From: Croceibacterium_A sp035555595
GTDB taxonomy: Bacteria > Pseudomonadota > Alphaproteobacteria > Sphingomonadales > Sphingomonadaceae
Assembly: GCA_035555595.1 (NCBI GenBank)
Contig: DATMGK010000053.1
Span: forward strand, 1 to 47,051
Length of the DNA: 47,051 bases
Direction of reading: 5' to 3'
The stretch's first letter is position 1. Every line of letters begins with the position of its first letter. Positions 25,713 through 34,078 of this stretch are shown here, one piece after another. The notes below the pieces were generated by a model. The model did no database searches. It saw nothing but the letters and a program-made list of their open reading frames with translations, and was not told the DNA's origin. The position numbers and the translations under genes are program-made.

Positions 25713-26250
25713 ACGGCATCGTCCTGATTTCCGGATCGCTTTCATGATTTTCCGGTGAAACGGCAAGCGCGCTGCTTTCGTGAAGGGATCCGGATGAGCG
25801 GGCGGATTCAAGCAGGAACCTGGTCATGCTTTTCTTGCCCGCATCGGACAGCGAAATCCACGAAATGCGGGAATCGAAGCGGTCGGAAACCTGATCCACG
25901 AAGCCCAGTTCCGCCAGCGAATCGACACAGCGGACGATTACTTCCCTGGGCAGTATGTCATCGCCCGCGAGGTCTTCCAACGACACGCGGAAACCCGCCA
26001 TCTCACGCACGAAAAGTTCCAGCGCCAGATCCCAGTTGGCATTGCCGAACGGAACTCCCGGGAACAGCCGCGCCCGCAAGCGCGCTTCGCGGCGCAGTGT
26101 TTCGGCACGCGAAAGGACGAATTCATGCCGGTCGTCATCCGACAACGCCGCGACACGCGGCGGCAGGGCGGATAGCTGTTCGGCCCAGGTCAGCAACTGA
26201 TGGGCAAGTGCGCGAACTTCGCCAGGGGTCGGCGGCGCGGTATCTGACAT
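25696..26250 (-). CDS. Winged-helix-like protein of unknown function
   Basis: The start MSDTAPPTPGEVRALAHQLL at 26250 follows GAGGAAACG and gives 184 residues; the frame stays open for 76 more upstream, but that part looks non-coding. A helical N-terminus (10-60) is followed by a segment (about 85-155; LALELFVREMAGFRVSLEDLAG, VIVRCVDSLAELGFVDQVSDRFDSRISWISLSDAGKKSM). This resembles the helix-turn-helix plus wing of MarR-like regulators. It is divergent from an AraC regulator with 151 bases between. A regulator role is inferred from fold-like pattern only. Confidence 0.7.
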   Translation of the reverse strand: MSDTAPPTPGEVRALAHQLLTWAEQLSALPPRVAALSDDDRHEFVLSRAETLRREARLRARLFPGVPFGNANWDLALELFVREMAGFRVSLEDLAGDDILPREVIVRCVDSLAELGFVDQVSDRFDSRISWISLSDAGKKSMTRFLLESARSSGSLHESSALAVSPENHESDPEIRTMPFSRSA

Positions 26251-26401
26251 CGTTTCCTCGTGGGATGTCTTCCGCGAGGCTCTCCCCCTCAGCCCGGAAA
26301 GGAGCGGGGCCGCTAGCGCCCAAACGCAAAACCCGCGCGGCAAATCACGCCAATCTGTTTGCATTTCCGACCGAGGAAGCAGATATTCCTGATGGGCGCG
26401 A

Positions 26402-27454
26402 ATGAAGCTGCAACTTACCGGCACTTGCCCGGCGGCAGCGGAGGGGCCGGTGCATCGCGTACGAGCCATCATTCTCACCGCCTACATCGAAGTCGCCGAG
26501 GCGGTGGGGCTGGACGGCCAGCGGATGCTGCGTGATGCAGGGTTTTCTCCTGAATCGCTGGCCGATCCGGAAAATCGGGTGCCGGCGGAATCGTTCGTCA
26601 AACTACTGGAACGGTCCGCAGAAATGTCGGGCTGTGACAGTTTCGGCCTGCTCATGGCTGAAAGGCGCGACTTCGCGCGGCTCGGCCCCCTCAGCCTGTT
26701 GCTGGAACGGTTACCCAATCTGCGCGAGGTGGTGCGTGCCTGCATCATCTATCGCGCTCATCTGAACGACATAACTGAGATCGCGCTGGAAGAGGCGGAC
26801 GGCACCGCCGTGATCCGGCTCGACCTCGTGCCCGGGTTCTGGAGCGTGCAGATGACCGACCTCATGGTGGGGATCGCCTATCGCGTCCTCCACGGCGCCT
26901 CCCACGGGCACTGGCGGCCGTCCGCCGTGCATCTCGTCCGCAAGCAGCCGCAGGATCTGGCACCCTGGCGGCGCTTCTATCCGGTGAGTGTGGATTTCGA
27001 AAACAGTTTCAATGGCTTGTCCTGCTCTTCTGCCTCTCTGCTGGAACCTAACCCGCTGGCCGATGAAGTCATGGCCCGCAACGCACGGGGCCTGCTGCGC
27101 ATGGTACCGGTGGAAGAAACTCCGCTCATGGTCAGCGAAGGGGTCCGCCGCGCGATTGCCCAGCTGCTGCCCGGCGGCAGGACCACGCTGGATCAGGTTG
27201 CCGCCCACATGGGCATGAGCGCGCGCAGCCTGCAACGGCGGCTGGATGAGGAAGGCCAGACCTTCGGCTATCTGCTGAATGAAGTGCGCCGGGGTCTGGC
27301 GGCGGGTTATCTCGCGGATTCGGATCGGCCGGTGACGACGGTCGCCTCGCTGCTCGGCTATGGCTCGCCCAGTTCCTTTACCCGTTGGTTCGTCGCCACT
27401 TTCGGCACGTCCCCCCAGGCGTGGCGGGCAGAAAGGAAACTTCCGCCGAGCTAG
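26402..27454 (+). CDS. AraC-family transcriptional regulator (OruR/ArgR-type N-terminal domain)
   Basis: A 350-residue regulator with an arabinose-binding-like N-terminal domain (about 25-210; PF12625-type pattern AYIEVAEAVGLDGQRMLRDAGFSPESLADPENRVPAESFVKLLE). The C-terminal AraC HTH pair (about 262-345) has MGMSARSLQRRLDEEGQTFGYLLNEVRRGLAAGYL and VASLLGYGSPSSFTRWFVATFGTSPQAWR. An in-frame GTG at 26450 with GGAGGGG five bases upstream is a better-supported start than the ATG and would remove 16 residues. It ends nine bases before the convergent apaG. Regulates unknown targets, often catabolic. Confidence 0.92.
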   Translation: MKLQLTGTCPAAAEGPVHRVRAIILTAYIEVAEAVGLDGQRMLRDAGFSPESLADPENRVPAESFVKLLERSAEMSGCDSFGLLMAERRDFARLGPLSLLLERLPNLREVVRACIIYRAHLNDITEIALEEADGTAVIRLDLVPGFWSVQMTDLMVGIAYRVLHGASHGHWRPSAVHLVRKQPQDLAPWRRFYPVSVDFENSFNGLSCSSASLLEPNPLADEVMARNARGLLRMVPVEETPLMVSEGVRRAIAQLLPGGRTTLDQVAAHMGMSARSLQRRLDEEGQTFGYLLNEVRRGLAAGYLADSDRPVTTVASLLGYGSPSSFTRWFVATFGTSPQAWRAERKLPPS

Positions 27455-27463
27455 ATGTACCGG

Positions 27464-27874
27464 TCAGGCTGCTGATGCCGGGGCCGCCAGAGGGAAGAAC
27501 GGTATTCGCACTTCGAACGACTGATCGTCACCATCGGTGAAGGTGTAAAAACCTTCCATCGATCCGGTGTTGGTCATCAGTTCACACCCGGAGACATAAT
27601 CGTAGGTCTGGCCGGGGGCGAGGATCGGGGTTTCCCCCACCACACCTTCGCCCTCCACCAGGTTCACGATGCCGCGCGCATCGGTGATCCGCCAGTGCCG
27701 CGTGCGCAGGCGGACGGTGTCGTCCCGGTGATTCTCGATACGGATATGATAGACCCAGAACCAGCGGTGCGCAGCCGTGCGGGATTGGTCCGGCATGAAA
27801 TTGACCGCCACCCTGACGGTAATCCCCTGCGTTTTCGCGGCGTGCTGGAACAGGTTGGCGAGAACATCCTGCAT
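27464..27874 (-). CDS. apaG: ApaG-domain protein
   Basis: ApaG proteins are small beta-sandwich proteins linked to cobalt/magnesium handling in enterobacteria; their molecular role is unclear. The 136-residue sequence has YHIRIENHRDDTVRLRTRHWRITDARG and the glycine-rich GEGVVGETPILAPGQTYDYVSGCELMTNTGSMEGFYTF that define the family. It follows metZ by 91 bases on the same strand and may be co-transcribed. Confidence 0.95.
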   Translation of the reverse strand: MQDVLANLFQHAAKTQGITVRVAVNFMPDQSRTAAHRWFWVYHIRIENHRDDTVRLRTRHWRITDARGIVNLVEGEGVVGETPILAPGQTYDYVSGCELMTNTGSMEGFYTFTDGDDQSFEVRIPFFPLAAPASAA

Positions 27875-27965
27875 GGCAACAAGCGTAAAGACTTTGCGGG
27901 GACGGTCAAACCGGTTGCGGCGAACGGCGTGGGAAAACGCTGCCCCTCCGGTTACGGGGCGCGGC

Positions 27966-29174
27966 CTAAAGCCCCGCCTTCGCCAGCGCCTGATCCAGAT
28001 CCTCGATCAGATCCTGCGGGTCTTCCAGACCGACATTCATCCGCAACATGCCCTGCACCACACCCATCTCGATGCGGGCTTCTTCCCCCATGTTGGCATG
28101 GGTTGTGCTGGCCGGGTGGCACATCAGGGATTTGGAATCGCCGATGTTGTTGGAAATATCGATCAGTTCCAGCGCATCGAGCACGGCGTGCGCCTGTTCG
28201 CGCCCACCATCCAGCACGAAGCTGAAGATCGCCCCCGCTGCGTCCATCTGCTTCATCGCCAGATCGTGCTGCGGATGGCTGGGCAGGCCGGGATGGAGCA
28301 TCACCGGCACTCGATCTTCCAGAAAACGGCCGACTTCCAGCGCGTTCTCGCTCTGCTTGCGGGCGCGCAGGCTCAGCGTTTCCAGCCCCTTCAGCACAAC
28401 CCATGCGTTGAACGGTGAAAGGTTCGGCCCGGTATTGCGCTGGAACGGCAACAGCACATTGTCGATCCATTCTCGGCTGGCGCAGATTGCGCCCGCCAGC
28501 ACGCGGCCCTGCCCTTCCATCAACTTGGTCGCGGAATAGGCCACTACGTCCGCGCCGAAATCCAGCGGTCGCTGCAATTCGGCCGTAGCAAAGGCATTAT
28601 CGACGACGCTGGTGATGCCGTGCGATCGGGCGAGCCCGCAGACCCCAGCCAGATCGACGATGTCGAGCGTGGGGTTTGCCGGGGTTTCGAAGAAGAACAC
28701 TTTCGTGTTCGGCCTGATCGCCCTCTCCCACTCGGCATTGTCGCGCGCGTCGATCACCGTGGTTTCGACGCCGAAGCGCGGCAAAAGCGTATCGACCAGC
28801 CAGCGGCACGACCCGAAAGCCGCACGACCTGCGACAACATGATCGCCGACCTGCAACTGGCACAGCAGGGCCGATGTCATCGCCGCCATGCCGGTCGCCT
28901 GAACGCGGCATGCCTCAGCACCCTCGATCGCGGCGATCCGCTGTTCCAACATCGCCACGGTGGGGTTTTGCAGGCGGGAATAGGTCATCCCATCCGCCTC
29001 GCCCGCGAAACGCGCGGCAACGGTCGCCGCATCGTCGTAAGTGTAGCCGGAAGTGAGGAACAGCGCCTCGCTGGTTTCCCCATGTTCGGAACGCCAGGTA
29101 CCGGCGCGCACAGCTCGGGTGGCGGGGCGCCAGCGGGAAGTTATCGAAGGATCGGTGCCGGTGGTCTTTTTCAT
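27966..29174 (-). CDS. metZ: O-succinylhomoserine sulfhydrylase
   Basis: PLP enzyme converting O-succinylhomoserine and sulfide to homocysteine, the direct sulfhydrylation route to methionine. The 402-residue protein belongs to the Cys/Met metabolism PLP family: cofactor Tyr in MTYSRLQNPT, DNAFATAELQRPLDFGADVVAYSATKLMEGQGR with Schiff-base Lys217, and RNTGPNLSPFNAWVVLKGLETL. SATKLMEGQGR is the form seen in MetZ more than in MetB or MetC. The region upstream contains no recognisable SAM-II riboswitch. A terminator of the gene before it ends about 40 bases upstream. Confidence 0.94.
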   Translation of the reverse strand: MKKTTGTDPSITSRWRPATRAVRAGTWRSEHGETSEALFLTSGYTYDDAATVAARFAGEADGMTYSRLQNPTVAMLEQRIAAIEGAEACRVQATGMAAMTSALLCQLQVGDHVVAGRAAFGSCRWLVDTLLPRFGVETTVIDARDNAEWERAIRPNTKVFFFETPANPTLDIVDLAGVCGLARSHGITSVVDNAFATAELQRPLDFGADVVAYSATKLMEGQGRVLAGAICASREWIDNVLLPFQRNTGPNLSPFNAWVVLKGLETLSLRARKQSENALEVGRFLEDRVPVMLHPGLPSHPQHDLAMKQMDAAGAIFSFVLDGGREQAHAVLDALELIDISNNIGDSKSLMCHPASTTHANMGEEARIEMGVVQGMLRMNVGLEDPQDLIEDLDQALAKAGL

Positions 29175-29215
29175 TGCCCGCCGCGTCTAGGAGCGGTGCC
29201 CCCGCAAGCGCAACG

Positions 29216-29243
29216 AAAAAGCGGGGCACAATGGCCCCGCTTT
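29216..29243 (-). terminator. Intrinsic terminator of the small membrane-protein gene
   Basis: AAAGCGGGGC (29218-29227) pairs with GCCCCGCTTT (29234-29243), loop ACAATG, 10 bp perfect. On the minus strand the stem ends in five T residues (29220-29216). It lies between the gene at 29268 and metZ. Confidence 0.8.
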
Positions 29244-29267
29244 CCCTTCAATCAGAAAGAACGCGAA

Positions 29268-29483
29268 CTACGGGCTGGCCGGAGCGTCATCGTCATCAAT
29301 AATCACGAAAGCGATCAGGGCCGCCACAGCCGCAGCCGCGAGCAGCGGAAGCAGCAGGCCGCCACCAAGCTTTTCGGAATCTTCAGTCTGGGCAGGTGCG
29401 CGGCTGGGCGCCGCAGCATGGGCCACGACAGGAGCTGCGACCAGCGCCCCAGCGGCCGTAGCAAAAGCAATCTTCTTAATCAT
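29268..29483 (-). CDS. Small exported protein with one membrane helix and acidic tail
   Basis: Start at MIKKIAFATAAGALVAAPV (29483), preceded by GGAGG eleven bases upstream, gives 71 residues. The features are a signal peptide (1-22; VAHAAA), a short polar stretch, a Leu/Ala-rich helix (about 44-63) and the tail IIDDDDAPASP. Similar tiny proteins with terminal Asp runs are seen in sphingomonads and are unnamed. It has its own terminator, so it is probably a separately transcribed gene. Function unknown. Confidence 0.75.
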   Translation of the reverse strand: MIKKIAFATAAGALVAAPVVAHAAAPSRAPAQTEDSEKLGGGLLLPLLAAAAVAALIAFVIIDDDDAPASP

Positions 29484-29600
29484 CGTGACGAGTCCTCCAA
29501 ACTGTGACCAAAAAAGCCAGGTATTGGTGCAACGCACAATATCATGACACAATTCGGCTGTCCTTGCACCGGGACTCAACTGGTCCTATCCGGCGCACAG

Positions 29601-30887
29601 ATGAACCCGCCATCGGTGCATGCCCCACACCATTCCGCTGACCCGATCGGGTGGATTGCGGCCATTACCGCCGCTTTCGCTGCCCTGATTTGGGTACGGC
29701 TGACCATTCCGACTCAGCCTTTTTTCGACGAGATTCATTATCTTCCTGCTGCGCGAACTCTGCTGGAGCTGTCCCACCCGCTGAACCGCGAACATCCCCC
29801 GATGGGCAAGGAACTGATCGCGGCGGGAATGCTGCTGGCGGGCGACAACACCCTCGGCTGGAGGATCATGTCCGCCCTGTTCGGCGTGCTGACACTGTTT
29901 GCTGCAATGCGGGCAATGTGGTTCGCTTCGCAATCGCGCTTCGCCACTCTGGCCACGGGCGTTCTGATCGCCACCGGTTTCGGCCTGTTCGTGCAATCGC
30001 GCATCGCGATGCTGGACATCTTCATGTTGTCATTCGCGATGGTGGGGATCTGGATGTGCGCGGGGGCCGTGCGTCACAACCGCTCCGCCCGGTGGCGCCT
30101 TCCGATCGCGGGGGTGGCGCTGGGTTTCGCTGTCGCTTGCAAATGGAATGCGGCGCCGATTGCCATGTTGCCGGGGCTCGCGTTTCTGGTGGTAAGGGCG
30201 CACGCGGCGCGCTGGCGGCTGCTCACCAGTTCAAAAGGCGCGCCGGTAGAAGGGATGTCGCTGATCGAGGCGGGGCTGTGGCTGGGCCTCCTGCCCCTCG
30301 TCGCCTATTGCGCCGCCTACTGGCCTTTCCTGCTGTACGAAAAGGGATCGATCGAGCCCACCGGCCTGTTGGCGCTTCATGTGAAGATGCTGGAGCTTCA
30401 GGAGCAGGTCATCAAGCCGCACACTTACATGAGCACGTGGTGGCAGTGGGTGCTGAACTGGCGGCCGATCTGGTATTATTACGAGGTCGGCGACGGGGCG
30501 CAGCGCGGTGTGCTGATGATCGGTAATCCTCTGACCATGCTGGCTGGCCTGCCTGCCGTTGCGTGGTGCCTGTACGCCGGGGTGCGGCGTGGCCGGACGG
30601 ATGCACTGGCCGTCGCCCTGCTCTATCTGGCCGCGCTGGGGATGTGGATCATCGCGCCAAAGCCGGTGCAGTTCTATTACCATTATCTGCTGCCCAGCTG
30701 CTTCCTGCTGGCGGCATTGGCGCTGGCGCTGGACGCGATGTGGCGGCGGGGCTGGCGCTGGCAGGCGCTGGGCGTAATCGCCGGATCCGTGGCGATGTTC
30801 GCGGTGTTTTACCCGATTCTCAGCGCCGCTCCGCTGGCGGGCCGTGGGTCTTACGAGTTCTGGATGTGGCTGCGAAGCTGGCGGTAA
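29601..30887 (+). CDS. GT39/PMT-like membrane glycosyltransferase
   Basis: Predicted to move a sugar from a polyprenyl phosphate to a periplasmic acceptor, possibly protein O-mannosylation. The N-terminal loop has FFDEIHYLPAARTLLE and NREHPPMGKELIAAG, the acidic and EHPP motifs of the PMT/ArnT superfamily. Many hydrophobic segments follow, with HTYMSTWWQWVLNWRPIWYYYE and GNPLTMLAGLPAV. From the ATG at 29601 it has 428 residues; an in-frame ATG at 29544 would add 19. No clear Shine-Dalgarno is seen at either. It ends three bases before a convergent GT2-GtrA gene that could supply its polyprenyl-sugar donor. Confidence 0.88.
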   Translation: MNPPSVHAPHHSADPIGWIAAITAAFAALIWVRLTIPTQPFFDEIHYLPAARTLLELSHPLNREHPPMGKELIAAGMLLAGDNTLGWRIMSALFGVLTLFAAMRAMWFASQSRFATLATGVLIATGFGLFVQSRIAMLDIFMLSFAMVGIWMCAGAVRHNRSARWRLPIAGVALGFAVACKWNAAPIAMLPGLAFLVVRAHAARWRLLTSSKGAPVEGMSLIEAGLWLGLLPLVAYCAAYWPFLLYEKGSIEPTGLLALHVKMLELQEQVIKPHTYMSTWWQWVLNWRPIWYYYEVGDGAQRGVLMIGNPLTMLAGLPAVAWCLYAGVRRGRTDALAVALLYLAALGMWIIAPKPVQFYYHYLLPSCFLLAALALALDAMWRRGWRWQALGVIAGSVAMFAVFYPILSAAPLAGRGSYEFWMWLRSWR

Positions 30888-30890
30888 TCG

Positions 30891-32069
30891 TTACCTGAAC
30901 CGGCCCCAGACAAAGCGGCTGGACAGGGCGTAATTCCACACAGACCCTATCACAATACCGCTCAATGCGGCGGGGTAAGTGTGCATTCCCATGCGAACGA
31001 GCACAGCAGCAACACCAACATTGGCCAGAAGACCGACCGAACAGGTCAGCGCGAACTTGAGCCAGCCCCGCAACAGCCCCCCAACCCCGCGTAACCGCTG
31101 ATCGGCATAAGTCAGCGAATTGTTGAGCACGAAATTGAAGCTCATCGCCACCAGCGCGGCGATGGTCTGGCCGATCTCGAAATCGGTGATCAGGTAATCG
31201 TGGAACGTGCCGCCGAACGCCGCGAGGAAGGCGGATAGCACGGCCATGTGAACCAGCACGCCCGCCGCGCCGATCGTGCCGAACAGGGCGAAGCGCGTGG
31301 GCACGATGCGGCCCAGCCACCTGTCATACAGCCCAACGAGGAATTCGAACACGACCGTCCGGTCAAGCTTGCTTTCGCCCGCCGCGCGCGCGCCAAAGGC
31401 CATGGGGAACTCCTTTACCCTCAGCGGGCTTTCGGCGGTGGCGAGAATATCCAGCAGGATCTTGAAGCCGATGCCGGACAGGCGGTGCGCGTCGCGCCGC
31501 ACGATTTCAGTGTGAAGCATGAAGAAGCCGCTCATCGGGTCGCTCAGCGTCACGCCGGTGACTTTGCGTGCCAGCCGGTTGGCCAGTGCCGATGCGCGTT
31601 CGCGATCCGGGCGGTTCCACGCCTCCATGCTGGACCCTTCGACGAAACGGGAAGCGACCGCGACATCGCATTCGCCGGAAACGACCGCGTTCAACATCGC
31701 CGGCAGCAGCGCCGGATCGTGCTGCATATCGGCGTCCATCACGGCGACGATCGGCGCGGAGGTGGCGCACATTCCCTCGATCGCGGCGCTGGCAAGGCCG
31801 CGCCTGCCGAAACGCTGGATCACCCGGATTCGCGGATCCTGACGGCTGATCTCTCGCGCGGCATCAGCCGTGCCGTCGCGGCTATCGTCATCGACGAAGA
31901 TCGCTTCCCAACCGGCGGGGCCGAGCGCCGCCTCCAGCCGCGCAACCATCGGCGCGATATTGGCGGATTCGTTGAACGTCGGCAGGACAACGGCCAGTTC
32001 CAGCGGGCGCAGGCCCACATGGGCTGCCGCATCCGCCGCCTGATCCAGGAATGCGTTGGTCATCTCCAT
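30891..32069 (-). CDS. GT2 polyprenyl-phosphate glycosyltransferase fused to GtrA domain
   Basis: Probably makes polyprenyl-phosphate mannose or glucose from a nucleotide sugar at the cytoplasmic face. The N-terminal half (about 20-250) is a DPM1-like GT2 domain: VVLPTFNESANIAPMV, FVDDDSRDGTADAAREI, the metal-binding DAD in AVMDADMQHDP, and DPMSGFFMLHTE. The C-terminal half (about 262-390) is a four-helix GtrA domain (ALFGTIGAAGVLVHMAVL, MSFNFVLNNSLTYAD). The combination of synthase and flippase-like domains is common. Start ATG 32069 has an in-frame ATG two codons later. It is convergent with the PMT-like gene. Confidence 0.9.
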   Translation of the reverse strand: MEMTNAFLDQAADAAAHVGLRPLELAVVLPTFNESANIAPMVARLEAALGPAGWEAIFVDDDSRDGTADAAREISRQDPRIRVIQRFGRRGLASAAIEGMCATSAPIVAVMDADMQHDPALLPAMLNAVVSGECDVAVASRFVEGSSMEAWNRPDRERASALANRLARKVTGVTLSDPMSGFFMLHTEIVRRDAHRLSGIGFKILLDILATAESPLRVKEFPMAFGARAAGESKLDRTVVFEFLVGLYDRWLGRIVPTRFALFGTIGAAGVLVHMAVLSAFLAAFGGTFHDYLITDFEIGQTIAALVAMSFNFVLNNSLTYADQRLRGVGGLLRGWLKFALTCSVGLLANVGVAAVLVRMGMHTYPAALSGIVIGSVWNYALSSRFVWGRFR

Positions 32070-32105
32070 CGCCCCGCCGGGTACAGGAGATTCGTAAGCA
32101 TCGGG

Positions 32106-33173
32106 TTACGCCTGCGGCAATCTCTCGAGCACGGCTCGCCCGATTTCACTCGTGCCCGCCGTACCGCCCAGATCGGCGCCCTTCGCGCCATCGGCCAGCG
32201 TGCGCGCCACGGCAGTTTCCACCCGCACCGCATCAGCCTCTCGCCCGAAGCTGTGGCGCAGCATCATCGCCAGGCTGAGGATCATGGCCATCGGGTTCGC
32301 CTTGCCCTGCCCCGCGATATCGGGCGCGGAACCGTGGATCGGTTCGTAAAGGCCCTTGGTCCCGAAATCCGTCTGCTCTTCGCCCAGAGAGGCGCTGGCC
32401 AGCAGGCCGATGGAACCGACGCACATGCTGGCCTGATCGGAAAGGATATCGCCAAACAGGTTGCCGGTGACGATCACGTCAAACTGGCCGGGATTACGCA
32501 CGAGCTGCATCGCGGCGTTGTCCACATACATGTGGTCCAGCGTGACATCGGGATATTCAGCCGCGACCTCTATCACCACATCGCGCCAGAGCTGGCTGGT
32601 TTCCAGCACGTTGGCCTTGTCCACGCTGGTCAGCCGCTTGCCCCGGCCCTGTGCCGCGCGGAAACCGATATGAGCGATGCGGCGAACCTCATCCTCCGCA
32701 TAGGACATGAAGTCGAAGCCCTGACGGCGACCATCGTCCAGCGTGCGAATGGCCTTTTCGCCGAAATAGACATCGCCGTTCAGCTCTCGCACGATCAGCA
32801 AATCGATAGCGCGGGCAACCTCGGGGCGGAGCGCGGACAGATCTTCCAGACCGGGGAACATCGTGGCGGGGCGCAGATTGGCGAACAGGCCCAGCGCCTG
32901 ACGAAGGCCCAGAATCGCCTGTTCCGGCCGCAGGTGGCGTTCCAGCGCATCGCAATCGGGATCGCCCACGGCACCGAACAGCACCGCATCGGCGGCCTTC
33001 GCCATTTCCAGCGTTTCCGGGGGCAGTGGATGGCCGTGCCGCTTGTAGCCGATGCCGCCTACGTCCGCTTCCCATACGGTAAGACCCGGCAGATCCAGCG
33101 CGGCCAGCACCGCACGGGCTTCCGCCATGATCTCGGGGCCAATTCCATCTCCGGCAAGGCAGGCAATCTTCAT
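32106..33173 (-). CDS. leuB: 3-isopropylmalate dehydrogenase
   Basis: Oxidative decarboxylation of 3-isopropylmalate in leucine synthesis, NAD-dependent. The 355-residue sequence begins MKIACLAGDGIGPEIMAEA and includes LLIVRELNGDVYFGEK. Further on are the YVDNAAMQLVRNPGQFDVIVTGNLFGDILSDQ region with catalytic Asp residues and the NAD-binding GLYEPIHGSAPDIAGQGKANPMAMILSLAMMLRHSFG. It overlaps recO by four bases, an uncommon partner; leuC and leuD are not in this window. Confidence 0.97.
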   Translation of the reverse strand: MKIACLAGDGIGPEIMAEARAVLAALDLPGLTVWEADVGGIGYKRHGHPLPPETLEMAKAADAVLFGAVGDPDCDALERHLRPEQAILGLRQALGLFANLRPATMFPGLEDLSALRPEVARAIDLLIVRELNGDVYFGEKAIRTLDDGRRQGFDFMSYAEDEVRRIAHIGFRAAQGRGKRLTSVDKANVLETSQLWRDVVIEVAAEYPDVTLDHMYVDNAAMQLVRNPGQFDVIVTGNLFGDILSDQASMCVGSIGLLASASLGEEQTDFGTKGLYEPIHGSAPDIAGQGKANPMAMILSLAMMLRHSFGREADAVRVETAVARTLADGAKGADLGGTAGTSEIGRAVLERLPQA

Positions 33174-33763
33174 ATGCGTCCCAAAAGGTCCCTCAAGCGT
33201 TGGCGGGCGGCCATAACATCGCCGCGCCGGTCGGCAAGCAGGTAGTGGTCGAGCGGGGCCGCAAGCCCGTCGAGCGCAGCAAGGGCGGCATCGAAATCGC
33301 CCGGTGCCCGCTCACCACCGCCATAGCCCAGTTCCCGCAGCAGCAGGCTTTCATAAGATGCCAGTGCGGGCGCCCAGCCCCGAGCGGAAGGGGCGTGGCA
33401 AACGGCATCCAGCAATGCCGTCAACGCGGTGTAGAGCGATGGGTAAGGCTGGCGTTCCGGCAAGGCCGTGGCGGTGAGCGCCGTGACCCAGCCGATCGCC
33501 GCGGCGGGCAAGGGTTCGGCCAGCCATGGGCCGCGGCTTTCCAGCAGTTCCAGCTTCGCGAAAGGCAACTGGCTGTCCGACCGCGCGGACAAGTCCAGCG
33601 CCACGAGATTGCCGGGGATGGCGACCGGACGAATATGCCGCCCGCGACCGCCGGCGACATACCCGGCGACGACGCCCTGATCCTCTGTCAGCATCCGCGC
33701 GATCACAGCCGTTTCACCGTGCGCGCGGGCAGCGAGGAAAATGGCCGGAGCGCGCAAGTGCAT
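33170..33763 (-). CDS. recO: DNA repair protein RecO
   Basis: Part of the RecFOR pathway that loads RecA onto SSB-coated gaps. The 197-residue protein has an N-terminal OB-fold (ARAHGETAVIARMLTEDQGVVAGYVAGGRGR, about 10-80) and a helical C-terminal part with FAKLELLESRGPWLAEPLP and the ESLLLRELGYGG motif. It is shorter than the E. coli protein (about 240) and lacks obvious zinc cysteines, as in other alphaproteobacteria. Its stop overlaps the leuB start by four bases. Confidence 0.92.
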   Translation of the reverse strand: MHLRAPAIFLAARAHGETAVIARMLTEDQGVVAGYVAGGRGRHIRPVAIPGNLVALDLSARSDSQLPFAKLELLESRGPWLAEPLPAAAIGWVTALTATALPERQPYPSLYTALTALLDAVCHAPSARGWAPALASYESLLLRELGYGGGERAPGDFDAALAALDGLAAPLDHYLLADRRGDVMAARQRLRDLLGRI

Positions 33764-33793
33764 GGGCGCAAATCCCCCTGCGAAGGGGCCGGG

Positions 33794-34042
33794 TTACTTG
33801 GCCGACTTCGCCTCTAGCGCGGCGATCCGTTCTTCCAGCTTCGCAGCCTGTTCACGCGCGCGGGCGGCCACATCCTTGACCGCTTCGAACTCTTCCCGCG
33901 AAACGAAATCGAGCCCGCCGAAGGCTTCCTTCATTCGTTCGCGCGCGCCATCCCGCGCCTCGCGGGTCATGCCCGCAAGCGTACCGGCGGCGGCGTTCGC
34001 CAGCTTCACGAAATCGGCGATCATGGGGTTTTCGCTTTGCAT
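33794..34042 (-). CDS. ubiK: UbiK-family accessory factor (BMFP domain)
   Basis: Small coiled-coil protein related to UbiK, which supports ubiquinone synthesis, and to the Brucella membrane fusogenic protein. In 82 residues it has an amphipathic N-terminal helix (PMIADFVKLANAAAGTLAGMTREARDG), then SREEFEAVKDVAARAREQAAKLEERIAALEA, a coiled coil likely to trimerise. It sits between recO and tspO on the same strand, with 30- and 36-base gaps. Confidence 0.9.
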   Translation of the reverse strand: MQSENPMIADFVKLANAAAGTLAGMTREARDGARERMKEAFGGLDFVSREEFEAVKDVAARAREQAAKLEERIAALEAKSAK

Positions 34043-34078
34043 GGCCGCTATGTGGCCCCCGGCCCCTTCGTTGACAAG

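Noticed and set aside
29175..29267. SAM-II type riboswitch upstream of metZ
   Set aside because: The conserved SAM-II core was looked for and not found; the region holds only the terminator of the preceding gene and a short leader.
31248..33245. 665-codon plus-strand ORF opposite the GT2-GtrA and leuB genes
   Set aside because: Crosses two real genes and their gap in the antisense direction; composition is typical of shadow translation.
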